Shown: one piece after another, positions 34,539 through 42,939 of the stretch | Position numbering within the stretch: the first letter of the stretch is position 1 | Layout: each line of letters begins with the position of its first letter | From: Kurthia massiliensis | GTDB lineage: Bacteria > Bacillota > Bacilli > Bacillales_A > Planococcaceae | Length of the DNA stretch: 64,000 nt | Assembly: GCF_000285555.1 (NCBI RefSeq) | Contig: NZ_HE610998.1 | Span: forward strand, 14,300-78,299 | Direction of reading: 5' to 3' | Notes under the pieces: model-generated | The model's input: the letters and a program-made list of their open reading frames with translations, nothing else | Database searches by the model: none | Told to the model about the DNA's origin: nothing | Program-made: the position numbers and the translations under genes

Positions 34539-35199
34539 CCCATACGACTTTTAAATATTGTGGATTTTTCGAATTGATTTCGATTTTTTCGCGGATTTTT
34601 CGAATATGTACAGCGACGATGTTTGCAGCGTTATACGCGGGCTCTTGCCAAACAGCTTCATAAATCGCATCAATCGGATACACACGTCCGGGGTGCGCCA
34701 TTAACAGCGCTAAAATTTGAAACTCACGTGGTGTCAGTTTGACGTCCTGACCGTGTGCTGTACATTGTTTCGTTTCTTCATTCAACGTTAAATCCCCGAC
34801 GGTCATCGCTGCGGGTTCTTGCTGATACGTGCCTAGCGTCATATAGCGACGCAATTGAGATTTCACGCGTGCAAGTAACTCTAACGGGCGAAACGGCTTC
34901 GTCATATAGTCGTCAGCGCCAACAGAAAGCCCTAAAATTTGGTCGGTCTCTTCTACTTTGGCACTGAGCATAATAATCGGAATGTTTTGCGCCGCACGAA
35001 TTTTGAACGTCGCTTGTATGCCATCAAGCTTCGGCATCATCACGTCTAAAATGATAAGATGTACGTCATGCTTCGTTAACACGTCTAGCGCTGCTTCGCC
35101 GTCTGCTGCTTGAATGACTTCATAACCTTCATTTTTTAAATAAATTTCAATCCCATTTCGAATATCCGCATCGTCATCTACTACTAAAATCGTATACAT
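34510..35199 (-). CDS. OmpR-family response regulator
   Basis: A 229-aa regulator with a receiver domain (phospho-acceptor Asp52 in LIILDVMMPKLDG, acidic pair Asp8-Asp9, Lys in DDYMTKPF) and a winged-helix DNA-binding domain (LTPREFQILALLMAHPGRVY, then VAVHIRKIREKIE). It is followed by its kinase in one operon. The regulon is not visible from the window. AAGGAGGAC precedes the ATG. Confidence 0.95.
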   Translation of the reverse strand: MYTILVVDDDADIRNGIEIYLKNEGYEVIQAADGEAALDVLTKHDVHLIILDVMMPKLDGIQATFKIRAAQNIPIIMLSAKVEETDQILGLSVGADDYMTKPFRPLELLARVKSQLRRYMTLGTYQQEPAAMTVGDLTLNEETKQCTAHGQDVKLTPREFQILALLMAHPGRVYPIDAIYEAVWQEPAYNAANIVAVHIRKIREKIEINSKNPQYLKVVWGVGYKIDPQ

Positions 35200-35450
35200 A
35201 TTGTGTCCTCCTTGTCGTTGTTACCTTTACTTTAAACGGTCTTTCTTAATATTGTTCGTTATCATTATGAAGAAATTCTTAAGATTTGTCTGCTAACTGC
35301 TTAAAATTGGCAAATTCATTACAATTTTACGATAATATTGATGAAATTAGGCGGCAAACGTGAATTTTTTGTAACGGCTTTCCATTAAATATGGCGACGA
35401 TTCGAAAAACCACGTATAATAGGCATAAAAGGATTGGAGGTTATATCATT

Positions 35451-35615
35451 ATGATGGCTATCATTACAACAATCATCTTCATGGTAATCGGTATCGGTTC
35501 TGTACTTGGTCTATTCGTAATCAACGCTTACGATATCAACTACTTATCATTAACACCTGAAGAAACCGAAAAGCACCGTCAAGCAAAACGTAACGGTACG
35601 AAAATCGCGCACTAG
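35451..35615 (+). CDS. Small membrane protein, 54 aa
   Basis: The ATG at 35451, 9 bases after GGAGG, gives MMAIITTIIFMVIGIGSVLGLF, a single membrane helix, followed by a charged cytoplasmic tail (LTPEETEKHRQAKRNGTKIAH). It resembles YtzI-like or other short single-span Bacillales proteins only in shape. It is divergent from the two-component genes and about 250 bases from them, and could be one of their targets; that is a guess. Confidence 0.75.
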   Translation: MMAIITTIIFMVIGIGSVLGLFVINAYDINYLSLTPEETEKHRQAKRNGTKIAH

Positions 35616-35759
35616 TGTTGACTAGATAGAGCAGTCTTTCGAGGCTGTTCTTTTTATATGTATCTATATGACAAATGAATTCTTATTTAATAAGTAAAAA
35701 ACATATGATATGTGATGAAACATAAGTTGCTCTTATAAATAAATTCAACGATAAAAAAT

Positions 35760-35797
35760 AGCCCAAGTAATAGGTAACCTACTACTTGGGCTATTTC
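35760..35797. terminator. Strong terminator after arsB
   Basis: AGCCCAAGTAATAGGT / ACCTACTACTTGGGCT, nearly perfect 16-bp stem. A weaker hairpin at 35628-35655 (GAGCAG / CTGTTC, then five T) ends the facing small membrane gene. Confidence 0.85.
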
Positions 35798-35825
35798 TTT
35801 CCTAAGACAATCCTTACGTCCTATG

Positions 35826-37127
35826 CTACATAAAATTTAAACGAATGTAAAGGCCTATGAGCGTAATCAGCAAAATCGGCGGTGTAAGACGAATTCCGGT
35901 TTTGAAATAGGTTCCCCAGGAGATGTGAATACCTTGCTGACGTAGCACGTGAAGCCACACGAGCGTTGCAAGCGAGCCAATTGGCGTGATTTTTGGTCCT
36001 AAATCGACACCGATAACGTTTGCGTATACGAGCGCATCTCGAATGGCCCCTGACGTACTCGTTTCGGCGATGGCTAACGCATCAATCATGACAGTCGGCA
36101 AATTGTTCATAACAGACGATAAAATGGCCGCAATGAATCCCATCGAGACGGTTGCGGCGAATAGGCCATATGACGCACACCACTCAATGACATGCGCCAA
36201 TGCTGTCGTGAAGCCTGCGTGACCGACACCGTAGACGACGACGTACATACCAATTGAAAATAACACGATATGCCACGGTGCACCTTTTAATACGGCGGTC
36301 GTATTCACAACAGAAGATTTCGCTGTCGCTGCTAAAAATAGTAAGCCGACCGTTAAAACGATAAATGATACAGGAATACCGAGTGGGTCACTACATGCAT
36401 AGCCGACTAATAAAATGACGATAACAACCCATGACCAGCGGAATAAACCGACATGACGAATCGCTTCATGCGGTGCTTTTACTGTCTGCACATCATACGT
36501 TTTCGGAATTTGTTTGCGGAAATAAATATACAACACCGCAATCGTTGCTACGAGTGAAAATAAATTCGGTAATAACATATGCGATGCATACGCGACAAAA
36601 CCGATGCCAAAATAGTCAGCCGAGACGATATTCGTTAAATTACTAATCGTAAACGGTAGCGACGTCGTATCGGCGATAAAACCGCTCGCCATAATAAATG
36701 GCAAAAGCATCGCTTCTTTAAACTGTAAATTACGCACCATCGCTAACACGATCGGCGTTAAAATGAGTGCTGCTCCGTCATTTGCGAAAAGTGCTGAAAC
36801 GATGGCGCCTAGTATACTGACGAAAATAAATAAACGAACACCACTCCCACGTGCAAAACGCGCCATATGTAGCGCCGCCCATTCGAATAACCCGATTTCA
36901 TCTAAAATAAGCGATACTAAAATGATGCCGATAAACGTCAATGTCGCATTCCACGTAATGCCGACAACTTCTAACACGTCTCCGATATCAACGACGCCAC
37001 ATAGGAGCGCAACGAGGGCACCTAAACAAGCTGTGTATCCGATATTAAAGCCTTTCGGTTGCCAAATGACGAAAAAAATCGTCACAAGAAAAATCCCAAA
37101 GGCGAGTAAAAATGTACCCACAGTCAT
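35826..37127 (-). CDS. arsB: Arsenite efflux permease ArsB
   Basis: A 433-aa ArsB/NhaD-superfamily permease with about eleven to twelve membrane segments. [38 protein letters not shown] and [18 protein letters not shown] are the conserved ArsB core motifs. It would export arsenite or antimonite. Odd point: no arsR or arsC is adjacent, and no ArsR-type palindrome is evident upstream, so its control is unclear. GGAGGA precedes the ATG. Confidence 0.92.
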   Translation of the reverse strand: MTVGTFLLAFGIFLVTIFFVIWQPKGFNIGYTACLGALVALLCGVVDIGDVLEVVGITWNATLTFIGIILVSLILDEIGLFEWAALHMARFARGSGVRLFIFVSILGAIVSALFANDGAALILTPIVLAMVRNLQFKEAMLLPFIMASGFIADTTSLPFTISNLTNIVSADYFGIGFVAYASHMLLPNLFSLVATIAVLYIYFRKQIPKTYDVQTVKAPHEAIRHVGLFRWSWVVIVILLVGYACSDPLGIPVSFIVLTVGLLFLAATAKSSVVNTTAVLKGAPWHIVLFSIGMYVVVYGVGHAGFTTALAHVIEWCASYGLFAATVSMGFIAAILSSVMNNLPTVMIDALAIAETSTSGAIRDALVYANVIGVDLGPKITPIGSLATLVWLHVLRQQGIHISWGTYFKTGIRLTPPILLITLIGLYIRLNFM

Positions 37128-37222
37128 TCCTCCAAAAAATTCAACTAAGCATTATCGTAGTCGTTTTTTTGTCGAAAAGCAAGGTACAAAAAATAAGCAC
37201 TGCACGCATGCAGTACTTATCA

Positions 37223-38590
37223 TTAAAGTGTAAACGCAACGGTGCCTTGGTCATCTTCAAAGTGATGAATTTTACGCACATCGTCTGATATTTCTGGTAG
37301 TAGCCCTTCATGTTTATTATAGCCAACAATTAGACTCAACATTTCAAATTGTTGTTTCATTTTTAACGTATTAAATTCGTCGATAAATGTATCTGAAATG
37401 TGGCACATACCGTCTGTAATAAAAACGATATCACCGTCTTTCGCTGATTGTTGTAAATGGATCATCGCTTCACGAAGAGGGGCTTCAAAATTCGTTCCCC
37501 CGCCAATGTAACTAGCCGCTACTTGCAACATATCATCTACCGTATGCTTGCCTTTTTTAAATACTTTCACGTCACTATAACCGACGTCCCCACTAAATGG
37601 AATAAAAACGAAATCACGTTTTTCTTTTTTCGCAATCGCCAGTAGCGCTAACACGAACCCTTTTCCTTGAACGTCTAGCTCTGCCATACTGCCACTTTCG
37701 TCATAGCAAACGATAAACGCCCCTTTACTATGCTTCGAACGTTTTTTGTAATCGTACATTTGCGTTCGCCCTTCTGCGAAGCGGTGCATGAAATCGAGCT
37801 TTGATTCTTCAGCTTCTGACTTTAAATATTCAATCGGTAATAGGCGTTCGGCCGCATTCCCAGTCGTCATACCTTGCTTTAAAATCGTTCGCACTTGTTT
37901 CGTTTTGCGCGTTTGGCGTGCTTTTAATTTAAAACGTCCCGCCCATTCAGCAATATTGCGCAGTTCAGGATTGTTTACGAGGCGTTCGGCGAGTTTAATT
38001 TGTTCCGTTACCGGCACTTTACTCGCATCGCCTGCGCCTACGCTCGGTGCTAAACCTCGCAGCAATTCATCAACGTTCGTCGTCACTTGCGCAAGTTCTT
38101 CCGCTTGTTCATCTAACATTTGTTGCCACTGTGCAAGCGCTTCTGCGTCCATAAACAACTGTTGCATCGCTTGCGCTGCGCCCGCCGTATCATCACCTGC
38201 GCCTTGTGAATTCGTAGACGCACTATAATCTAAATCGCTCTCCGTATCGCTTTCGTGCTCATCGACATCTTCATTTGCGAGTGCATCGTCCTGTTTTTTG
38301 AGCCATTCCCCGATGACATAACTAAAACGCCACGTACTAATCGTTGATAACAACACATTGCCTTTTGCATTTTCTTGCAAACGTGTATACGCTTCTGTTT
38401 GAAACAGCTGTTGTAACAATACGTGATCAGACGGTTGCACGTTTTCACCGATTATCTGCTCCCCTGTATAAAGCGTCCGCCACAACGTTTGTAACAGTGC
38501 TTCTGACAGTGCATAGTCGTCAATCAAGTCGTCAAACTGTGTAAACTGACGACGCATTCGTTCATATTGTTTGCTTACTTGTGCTTGCAT
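37223..38590 (-). CDS. VWA-domain protein of MoxR/RavA system (ViaA-like)
   Basis: A 455-aa protein whose C-terminal half (about residues 285-455) is a von Willebrand A domain with an intact metal site: DESGS, GGGTNF and ITDG. The first half is helical with an acidic segment (about 115-140, EDVDEHESDTESDLD). This is the ViaA/CoxE layout. It starts right after the AAA+ gene stop (TAAATG), so the two are coupled. By analogy with RavA-ViaA it would act with the ATPase as a chaperone-like unit; clients are unknown. Confidence 0.88.
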   Translation of the reverse strand: MQAQVSKQYERMRRQFTQFDDLIDDYALSEALLQTLWRTLYTGEQIIGENVQPSDHVLLQQLFQTEAYTRLQENAKGNVLLSTISTWRFSYVIGEWLKKQDDALANEDVDEHESDTESDLDYSASTNSQGAGDDTAGAAQAMQQLFMDAEALAQWQQMLDEQAEELAQVTTNVDELLRGLAPSVGAGDASKVPVTEQIKLAERLVNNPELRNIAEWAGRFKLKARQTRKTKQVRTILKQGMTTGNAAERLLPIEYLKSEAEESKLDFMHRFAEGRTQMYDYKKRSKHSKGAFIVCYDESGSMAELDVQGKGFVLALLAIAKKEKRDFVFIPFSGDVGYSDVKVFKKGKHTVDDMLQVAASYIGGGTNFEAPLREAMIHLQQSAKDGDIVFITDGMCHISDTFIDEFNTLKMKQQFEMLSLIVGYNKHEGLLPEISDDVRKIHHFEDDQGTVAFTL

Positions 38591-39712
38591 TTACAACAAC
38601 ACCTTTGTGAGTGCGCGTTCAATATTTGTCGATAACGATGCTAAACGTGCTCGGTCGTCGTCATTTTCGACGAGTGCTTCAATTTCTGCTTTTACAGTTT
38701 GCCAATCGTTTAACGTATCAGACGCATAAGACGTATACGCTTTATACGCAAAATCCTCCGCTTTATCGAACGCTTTCACATTCGTCGTCACCGCGCTATA
38801 AAAAGCGTCCCCTTTTTCAAATGCATGGTCGAGTGGTGTGAGCACATATTCATGAATGACCGCTTTCACGACGTCACGATCTTCCGCCTCAATCCATAAA
38901 CAATCCGTCAGCGCACGTAAATCGTTCGTCACAACTTGCATACGCCCGTTTAATAGCGCTTCTGCTTGAAGAATCGTTAAACATTGTTTCGTACGACGGT
39001 CAGATACAGGAATACCTTGTTCCTTTAATTGAAAATGAATCGATACGAGCTGTGTCAATACATGTTCTGGCACGACGACTTCTGTCGCAAGTTGCTGTAA
39101 CGCTTGTAATTGTGCTAACGAAATCGGTGGTACGTCGACCGCTGTCGTTGAGCCACGTAGCATCGTCATTAAATCGTCTGGTGTTTTTAAACTTTCGACT
39201 TCACGACGTAATAAAAAACGGTCGTACAATGCTGCGAGTTCTTCTTCCTCAGGAAATTCATTGCTGGCACCAATCAATGTAAATAACGGTGTTTTCAATA
39301 CGTCTGTACCGTTTTCAAATTGGTGTTCATTCATAATTTTTAATAAACCGTTTAACAAATCAGATGTCGATTTAAAAATTTCATCTAAAAAGGCGAAATG
39401 CGCAGTCGGTAATTGACCGTCAATATTTCGTTCAATGACCCCCTCTTTTAAACGATCAAATTTAGCAGAACCGAACAATTCATCAGGTTGTGTCGTCGGT
39501 GAAATTAAACGTGTAAATGATTGCACGTCCGTAAATGCGTCGATAAATTGTTGGATAATGCTTGATTTTGCAACCCCCGGTGGGCCGATTAGTAAAATGT
39601 TTTTCTTCGCAACGAGCGCTAATAAAATCGCACGAATTTCCGCTTGGCGTTCGACGAAATTAGCATTCATCGCTTTCTCTGTCGCTAATAATTGTTTTAC
39701 AACGTTTTGCAT
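38591..39712 (-). CDS. MoxR-family AAA+ ATPase (RavA-like)
   Basis: A 373-aa AAA+ ATPase of the MoxR group. Walker A is IGPPGVAKSSIIQQF, Walker B FAFLDEIFKST, and sensor 1 lies in LIGASNEFPEEEEL; the second sensor region includes VSDRRTKQCLTIL. It overlaps the upstream gene by 16 bases and abuts the VWA gene, giving a tight three-gene unit. The first about 20 residues (KQLLATEKAMNANFVERQAE) match the RavA/MoxR start. Confidence 0.92.
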   Translation of the reverse strand: MQNVVKQLLATEKAMNANFVERQAEIRAILLALVAKKNILLIGPPGVAKSSIIQQFIDAFTDVQSFTRLISPTTQPDELFGSAKFDRLKEGVIERNIDGQLPTAHFAFLDEIFKSTSDLLNGLLKIMNEHQFENGTDVLKTPLFTLIGASNEFPEEEELAALYDRFLLRREVESLKTPDDLMTMLRGSTTAVDVPPISLAQLQALQQLATEVVVPEHVLTQLVSIHFQLKEQGIPVSDRRTKQCLTILQAEALLNGRMQVVTNDLRALTDCLWIEAEDRDVVKAVIHEYVLTPLDHAFEKGDAFYSAVTTNVKAFDKAEDFAYKAYTSYASDTLNDWQTVKAEIEALVENDDDRARLASLSTNIERALTKVLL

Positions 39713-40818
39713 AGTTTCGATACCTCTTCTTTAAAATGACTCGTTAATAATGTATAAAAAGCGCGTTCCGTTTCAGGCAATTCCGCCGTTACCTCTGCAA
39801 CAAATGCGTCGATGTCGTCAATTACGCGCAAATCGACAGGTACATGCGCACGGTCAAATTGCGCGCTGTTCGTTTGTTGGAACTGTTGCACAATAAACGG
39901 TTGTGCTTGCAATGTGTTTGTTAGTGCTTCCGCTGACACGTCCACTGCTTCCATCGCACGTGTAAAACGGCCGTCTTCATAATGCATCGCTTTATGTGGA
40001 ATGGTCGTAGCTTGTTGTAATAAACGAACGACATAGCGCTTTCGTTCTGTCACAATTGGTAACTTCACGTCACTTAATACGACACGATATGCTGGATTTG
40101 GACGGAATAACCATAACGCATCATCAACCGGTGCGAGCGCTAACCCACGAATGATGCGCATAAACGCATGCTCGACGACAGCGCTTTTCGTTTTCCCGCG
40201 CGTCGCATCTTTTTTAAAATATTTCGCAATGTTCAACGTGAAATTCGGTAAATCATGCGTTTTAAGCATCGTCGAAAAATCGTACAACACATCGGTAGAC
40301 ATCATATAAAACGTCACATATTCATCATCAAACCCGAGTTGGTCAGCTGTCACATTTGCTGCATATACGTCCACGTCAATGTCATACAAGGCATCAAATA
40401 ACGTTTGAATACTCGCCTCATTCACACCGTGCTTCCCGAGCGTCCATGCATTCGCATCGTAAATGTATGGTATATGTTTCGCAGCAAATTCGATATGTTG
40501 CATCATATCATCATACAATGCCAATGCAGTGTCAACGGTCGGTGTTGCCTCATATGCTGCATTCGTTTGCGCCAATCGCGACAACGTTTTTTCCGTCTCT
40601 AAAAATGTCGCTCTTAACGCGCTTGCAGATTGAAAGCGACTCACTTGCTGATTGAGCTGTTTTTCATAACGTGCTAACAACTGCGGCATATGCGTCGTCA
40701 TCTGTTCGATATCGCGTCTTTTCATCATTACATAATATAGTGGCACATCGTCATGGACGAGCGCTAACTGTGTAAGCGGTGTTTTCGTCATCGCTTCTTT
40801 TCTATAAATATAGTCCAT
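39697..40818 (-). CDS. Unknown protein, first gene of the MoxR/VWA module
   Basis: About 373 aa; the ATG at 40818 sits better relative to AAGGG than the one at 40824. I recognise no domain. It is mostly helical (residues 40-100 form a long helical hairpin) with a middle containing LYDIDVDVYAANVTADQLGF and TFYMMSTDVLYDFSTML. No membrane segment or signal peptide. The 16-base overlap with the AAA+ gene shows it is a stable third member of the module, so it may be an adaptor or client. Confidence 0.8.
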   Translation of the reverse strand: MDYIYRKEAMTKTPLTQLALVHDDVPLYYVMMKRRDIEQMTTHMPQLLARYEKQLNQQVSRFQSASALRATFLETEKTLSRLAQTNAAYEATPTVDTALALYDDMMQHIEFAAKHIPYIYDANAWTLGKHGVNEASIQTLFDALYDIDVDVYAANVTADQLGFDDEYVTFYMMSTDVLYDFSTMLKTHDLPNFTLNIAKYFKKDATRGKTKSAVVEHAFMRIIRGLALAPVDDALWLFRPNPAYRVVLSDVKLPIVTERKRYVVRLLQQATTIPHKAMHYEDGRFTRAMEAVDVSAEALTNTLQAQPFIVQQFQQTNSAQFDRAHVPVDLRVIDDIDAFVAEVTAELPETERAFYTLLTSHFKEEVSKLCKTL

Positions 40819-40936
40819 CGTCATAATCCCTTCATTCGAAAATCTCTGCCTTTACTTTAACGCAAAATGAAGGCTTTGTGAAAATATTCATATTCATACA
40901 ATATTATAAGTAAACATTCAAATGATGTATATAAAA

Positions 40937-40966
40937 ATAAGAGCACTCGCCGTTTCCGACGAATGC
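40937..40966 (-). terminator. Terminator after the sulfur operon
   Basis: GCATTCGTCG / CGGCGAGTGC with a 4-base loop, then TCTTATTTTTAT on the minus strand. Confidence 0.7.
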
Positions 40967-40969
40967 CCT

Positions 40970-41746
40970 TTAAGGGGTTAAAATATCGATCCAAATTTTT
41001 GTTGCAACGCCTACGAGTACGAGCGCTAAAATCGTTTGTAACAGACGCACTGGTAAACGTTTCGCTGCTTTGACGCCAAATGGTGCGCCGATCATCGCAG
41101 CGATCGCTAGTACGGATAACGGTAGCCATTCTACTTGCCCAGTCGCAATTTTACCGAATGAACTACCGATTGCTGATAGAAACGTAATGGCTAAGCTAGA
41201 CGCAATCGCCATACGTGTCGGGATTTTCAATAGTAGTAACATAATCGGCACAATTAAAAAGCCGCCGCCTGCACCGACAATACCTGATGTCACCCCGACA
41301 ATGAGTGCCAATCCAAACGCATAAAAACGATTAAATGTGACAACTGCTGTCTCTCGTACTTCTTTACGCGGGATAAACATCATTAGTGCCGCTAACAACG
41401 CAAAAGCGCCATACATCATATTAATACTTTCATTTGATAAGTCACGCGATAAAAAGCTTCCTGCAATACTGCCGATCATGACGCCGCTTCCCATACAAAT
41501 AATGAGTGCTTTATGTAAAAATGCGCCATTTCTAAACGCAATGACACCTGAAATAGATGTAATGAGCACTTCTACAGCGGTCATCCCTGATACTTCATGC
41601 GGTGTGAATGAACCGACACCGAGCAGTGCAGGAATATATAGAAGCATCGGAAATTTGACGACAGCGCCACCGATGCCAAGCATACCCGAAAAAAATGAAC
41701 CGACAAGCCCGATACAAAATAGCGTAACCGCTAATGAGATTGTCAT
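40970..41746 (-). CDS. TauE/SafE family sulfite/organosulfonate exporter
   Basis: A 258-aa membrane protein with about eight segments. GMLGIGGAVVKFPMLLYI and GVTSGIVGAGGGFLIVPIM are the two family repeats with their glycine-rich loops. It is last in an operon with two rhodaneses, a context known from staphylococcal cst operons where TauE exports sulfite or thiosulfate arising from sulfide/persulfide oxidation. That role is inferred from context. Confidence 0.88.
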   Translation of the reverse strand: MTISLAVTLFCIGLVGSFFSGMLGIGGAVVKFPMLLYIPALLGVGSFTPHEVSGMTAVEVLITSISGVIAFRNGAFLHKALIICMGSGVMIGSIAGSFLSRDLSNESINMMYGAFALLAALMMFIPRKEVRETAVVTFNRFYAFGLALIVGVTSGIVGAGGGFLIVPIMLLLLKIPTRMAIASSLAITFLSAIGSSFGKIATGQVEWLPLSVLAIAAMIGAPFGVKAAKRLPVRLLQTILALVLVGVATKIWIDILTP

Positions 41747-41782
41747 AAAAAGCCTTCTTTCATCATTGTTGCCTGTTCTATA

Positions 41783-42043
41783 CTACACTTTTTTAACGAC
41801 AAACTCGACGATTTGAGCACACTTTTTTTCAATATGAAACGAATGACCTTCTTTCGTCAAAAAACGCGCAATCACCTTAAAATCAGATGTATTTACTTTG
41901 TAATACTTCTCTTCTTCTGGAAGTTGTTTCAAAAAATCAGCCATAAACTTAGCATCTATTTTTTGAAATCGTTTTTGAAGATGAAACCATAACACTTCCG
42001 CGTTTTGAACAAAACACGGTCGCCCCTTATCAAAACAACTCAT
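41783..42043 (-). CDS. Small hypothetical protein of the sulfur operon, 86 aa
   Basis: The ATG at 42043 overlaps the rhodanese stop codon (TAATG), so it is translationally coupled. The protein MSCFDKGRPCFVQNAEVLWF begins with two cysteines nine residues apart, and has a third cysteine near the C-terminus (HIEKKCAQIVEF). It is basic and soluble. No family recognised; the cysteines suit a sulfur carrier or redox role, which is inference only. Confidence 0.75.
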   Translation of the reverse strand: MSCFDKGRPCFVQNAEVLWFHLQKRFQKIDAKFMADFLKQLPEEEKYYKVNTSDFKVIARFLTKEGHSFHIEKKCAQIVEFVVKKV

Positions 42044-42339
42044 TAAACAGTTGGGCCTTCCCATGCAAGCATACCGCCTTGAACGTTCGTCACGTCAAAA
42101 CCATAGCTTTCTAAAAATTGTGTAGCTTGTGCACTACGGCCACCTGAACGACAAATGATCATATAAGGTGTTTGTTTATTTAAATCAGGCATTTTTGCTT
42201 CTAATAAATGCAGTGGAATATTGACCGCTTGTGCAATTTTTCCTGCTGCGACTTCGTCTGGATTACGCACGTCAATGATGTGAACTGCTTCACCGTTCGC
42301 TAATTGTTGTTGTAGTTCTGTTGTTGATACTTGTTTCAT
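42043..42339 (-). CDS. Single-domain rhodanese
   Basis: A 98-aa sulfurtransferase. IIDVRNPDEVAAGKIAQAVNIP is the rhodanese start and the active-site loop is CRSGGRSAQA, with the catalytic Cys followed by Arg-Ser-Gly-Gly-Arg. It moves sulfane sulfur between thiols as a persulfide. A ribosome binding site (AGGAGG) lies in the 13 bases separating it from the first rhodanese. Confidence 0.93.
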   Translation of the reverse strand: MKQVSTTELQQQLANGEAVHIIDVRNPDEVAAGKIAQAVNIPLHLLEAKMPDLNKQTPYMIICRSGGRSAQATQFLESYGFDVTNVQGGMLAWEGPTV

Positions 42340-42352
42340 TGTTCATTTCCTC

Positions 42353-42643
42353 CTAATAAGCACGCATACCACCGCGCACGTTTGTGACGCGATAGCCTAG
42401 TTTTTTCATTTGTTTACACGCTGCTTTTGAGCGCATACCACTTTGACAAATGACATAAATATCTTTGTCTTTCGGTAAACGTGAGAAATCACTCCCGAGT
42501 GGGATATTTTTAAATTGGCGTAAACCATTTGCCTTGTATTCACCTTTCGTACGGACATCGATGAACATTTTATCACGATCGTTAATAATTTGTTTTAATT
42601 CAGCGGTAGAAATGGATGGAATTTTTGTAAAGAAAGAAAACAT
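42353..42643 (-). CDS. Single-domain rhodanese, first gene of the sulfur operon
   Basis: A 96-aa rhodanese. MFIDVRTKGEYKANGLRQF at the start and active-site loop CQSGMRSKAAC, with a second cysteine at the end of the loop helix. The ATG at 42643 lies 7 bases after AGGAGG. It heads a four-gene operon (rhodanese-rhodanese-86 aa-TauE) driven by the promoter and operator upstream. Confidence 0.92.
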   Translation of the reverse strand: MFSFFTKIPSISTAELKQIINDRDKMFIDVRTKGEYKANGLRQFKNIPLGSDFSRLPKDKDIYVICQSGMRSKAACKQMKKLGYRVTNVRGGMRAY

Positions 42644-42678
42644 CACTTAACCTCCTGCTAGTTGATGGTGCTTATATT

Positions 42679-42694
42679 ATACCCCATAAGGTAT
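42679..42694. promoter_or_regulatory. CsoR/CstR-like operator over the sulfur-operon promoter
   Basis: ATACCCCATAAGGTAT is an inverted repeat (ATACC-N6-GGTAT) with the C-rich left arm typical of CsoR-family sites. It lies over the spacer between TTGACA and TATAAT/TAATAT of the minus-strand promoter (about 42674-42704). No csoR/cstR gene is in the window. Confidence 0.6.
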
Positions 42695-42848
42695 TTTGTC
42701 AATATAAAACGTTTAGACGACGTGAAAATGCCGATTTAAACGTAGTTCTGTCTTTTAAATCAATAAATACTTATCAATTTACATTGTATATACATATAGG
42801 GGCATATCATTTCCCATAGTTATACAACTTATCAATACTTTTTGATGG

Positions 42849-42931
42849 TATAATAGGAAAAAATAGATACAATATCGAGGCGAAATATCCTACTCATGAT
42901 GAGATATTTCTCCTCTTTCACGATGAAGGAG
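42849..42931 (+). promoter_or_regulatory. Promoter and leader hairpin of the repeat-protein gene
   Basis: TATAAT at 42849-42854. The leader then has GAGG 42877-42880 and GAAATATC 42882-42889 pairing with GATATTTC 42903-42910 and CCTC 42912-42915, a 12-bp stem with one internal mismatch. The ribosome binding site GAAGGAG is at 42925. Confidence 0.6.
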
Positions 42932-42939
42932 TTTGGAAA

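Noticed and set aside
39435-39734. Plus-strand frame of 99 aa inside the AAA+ gene
   Set aside because: Antisense shadow; the minus-strand gene has all AAA+ motifs.
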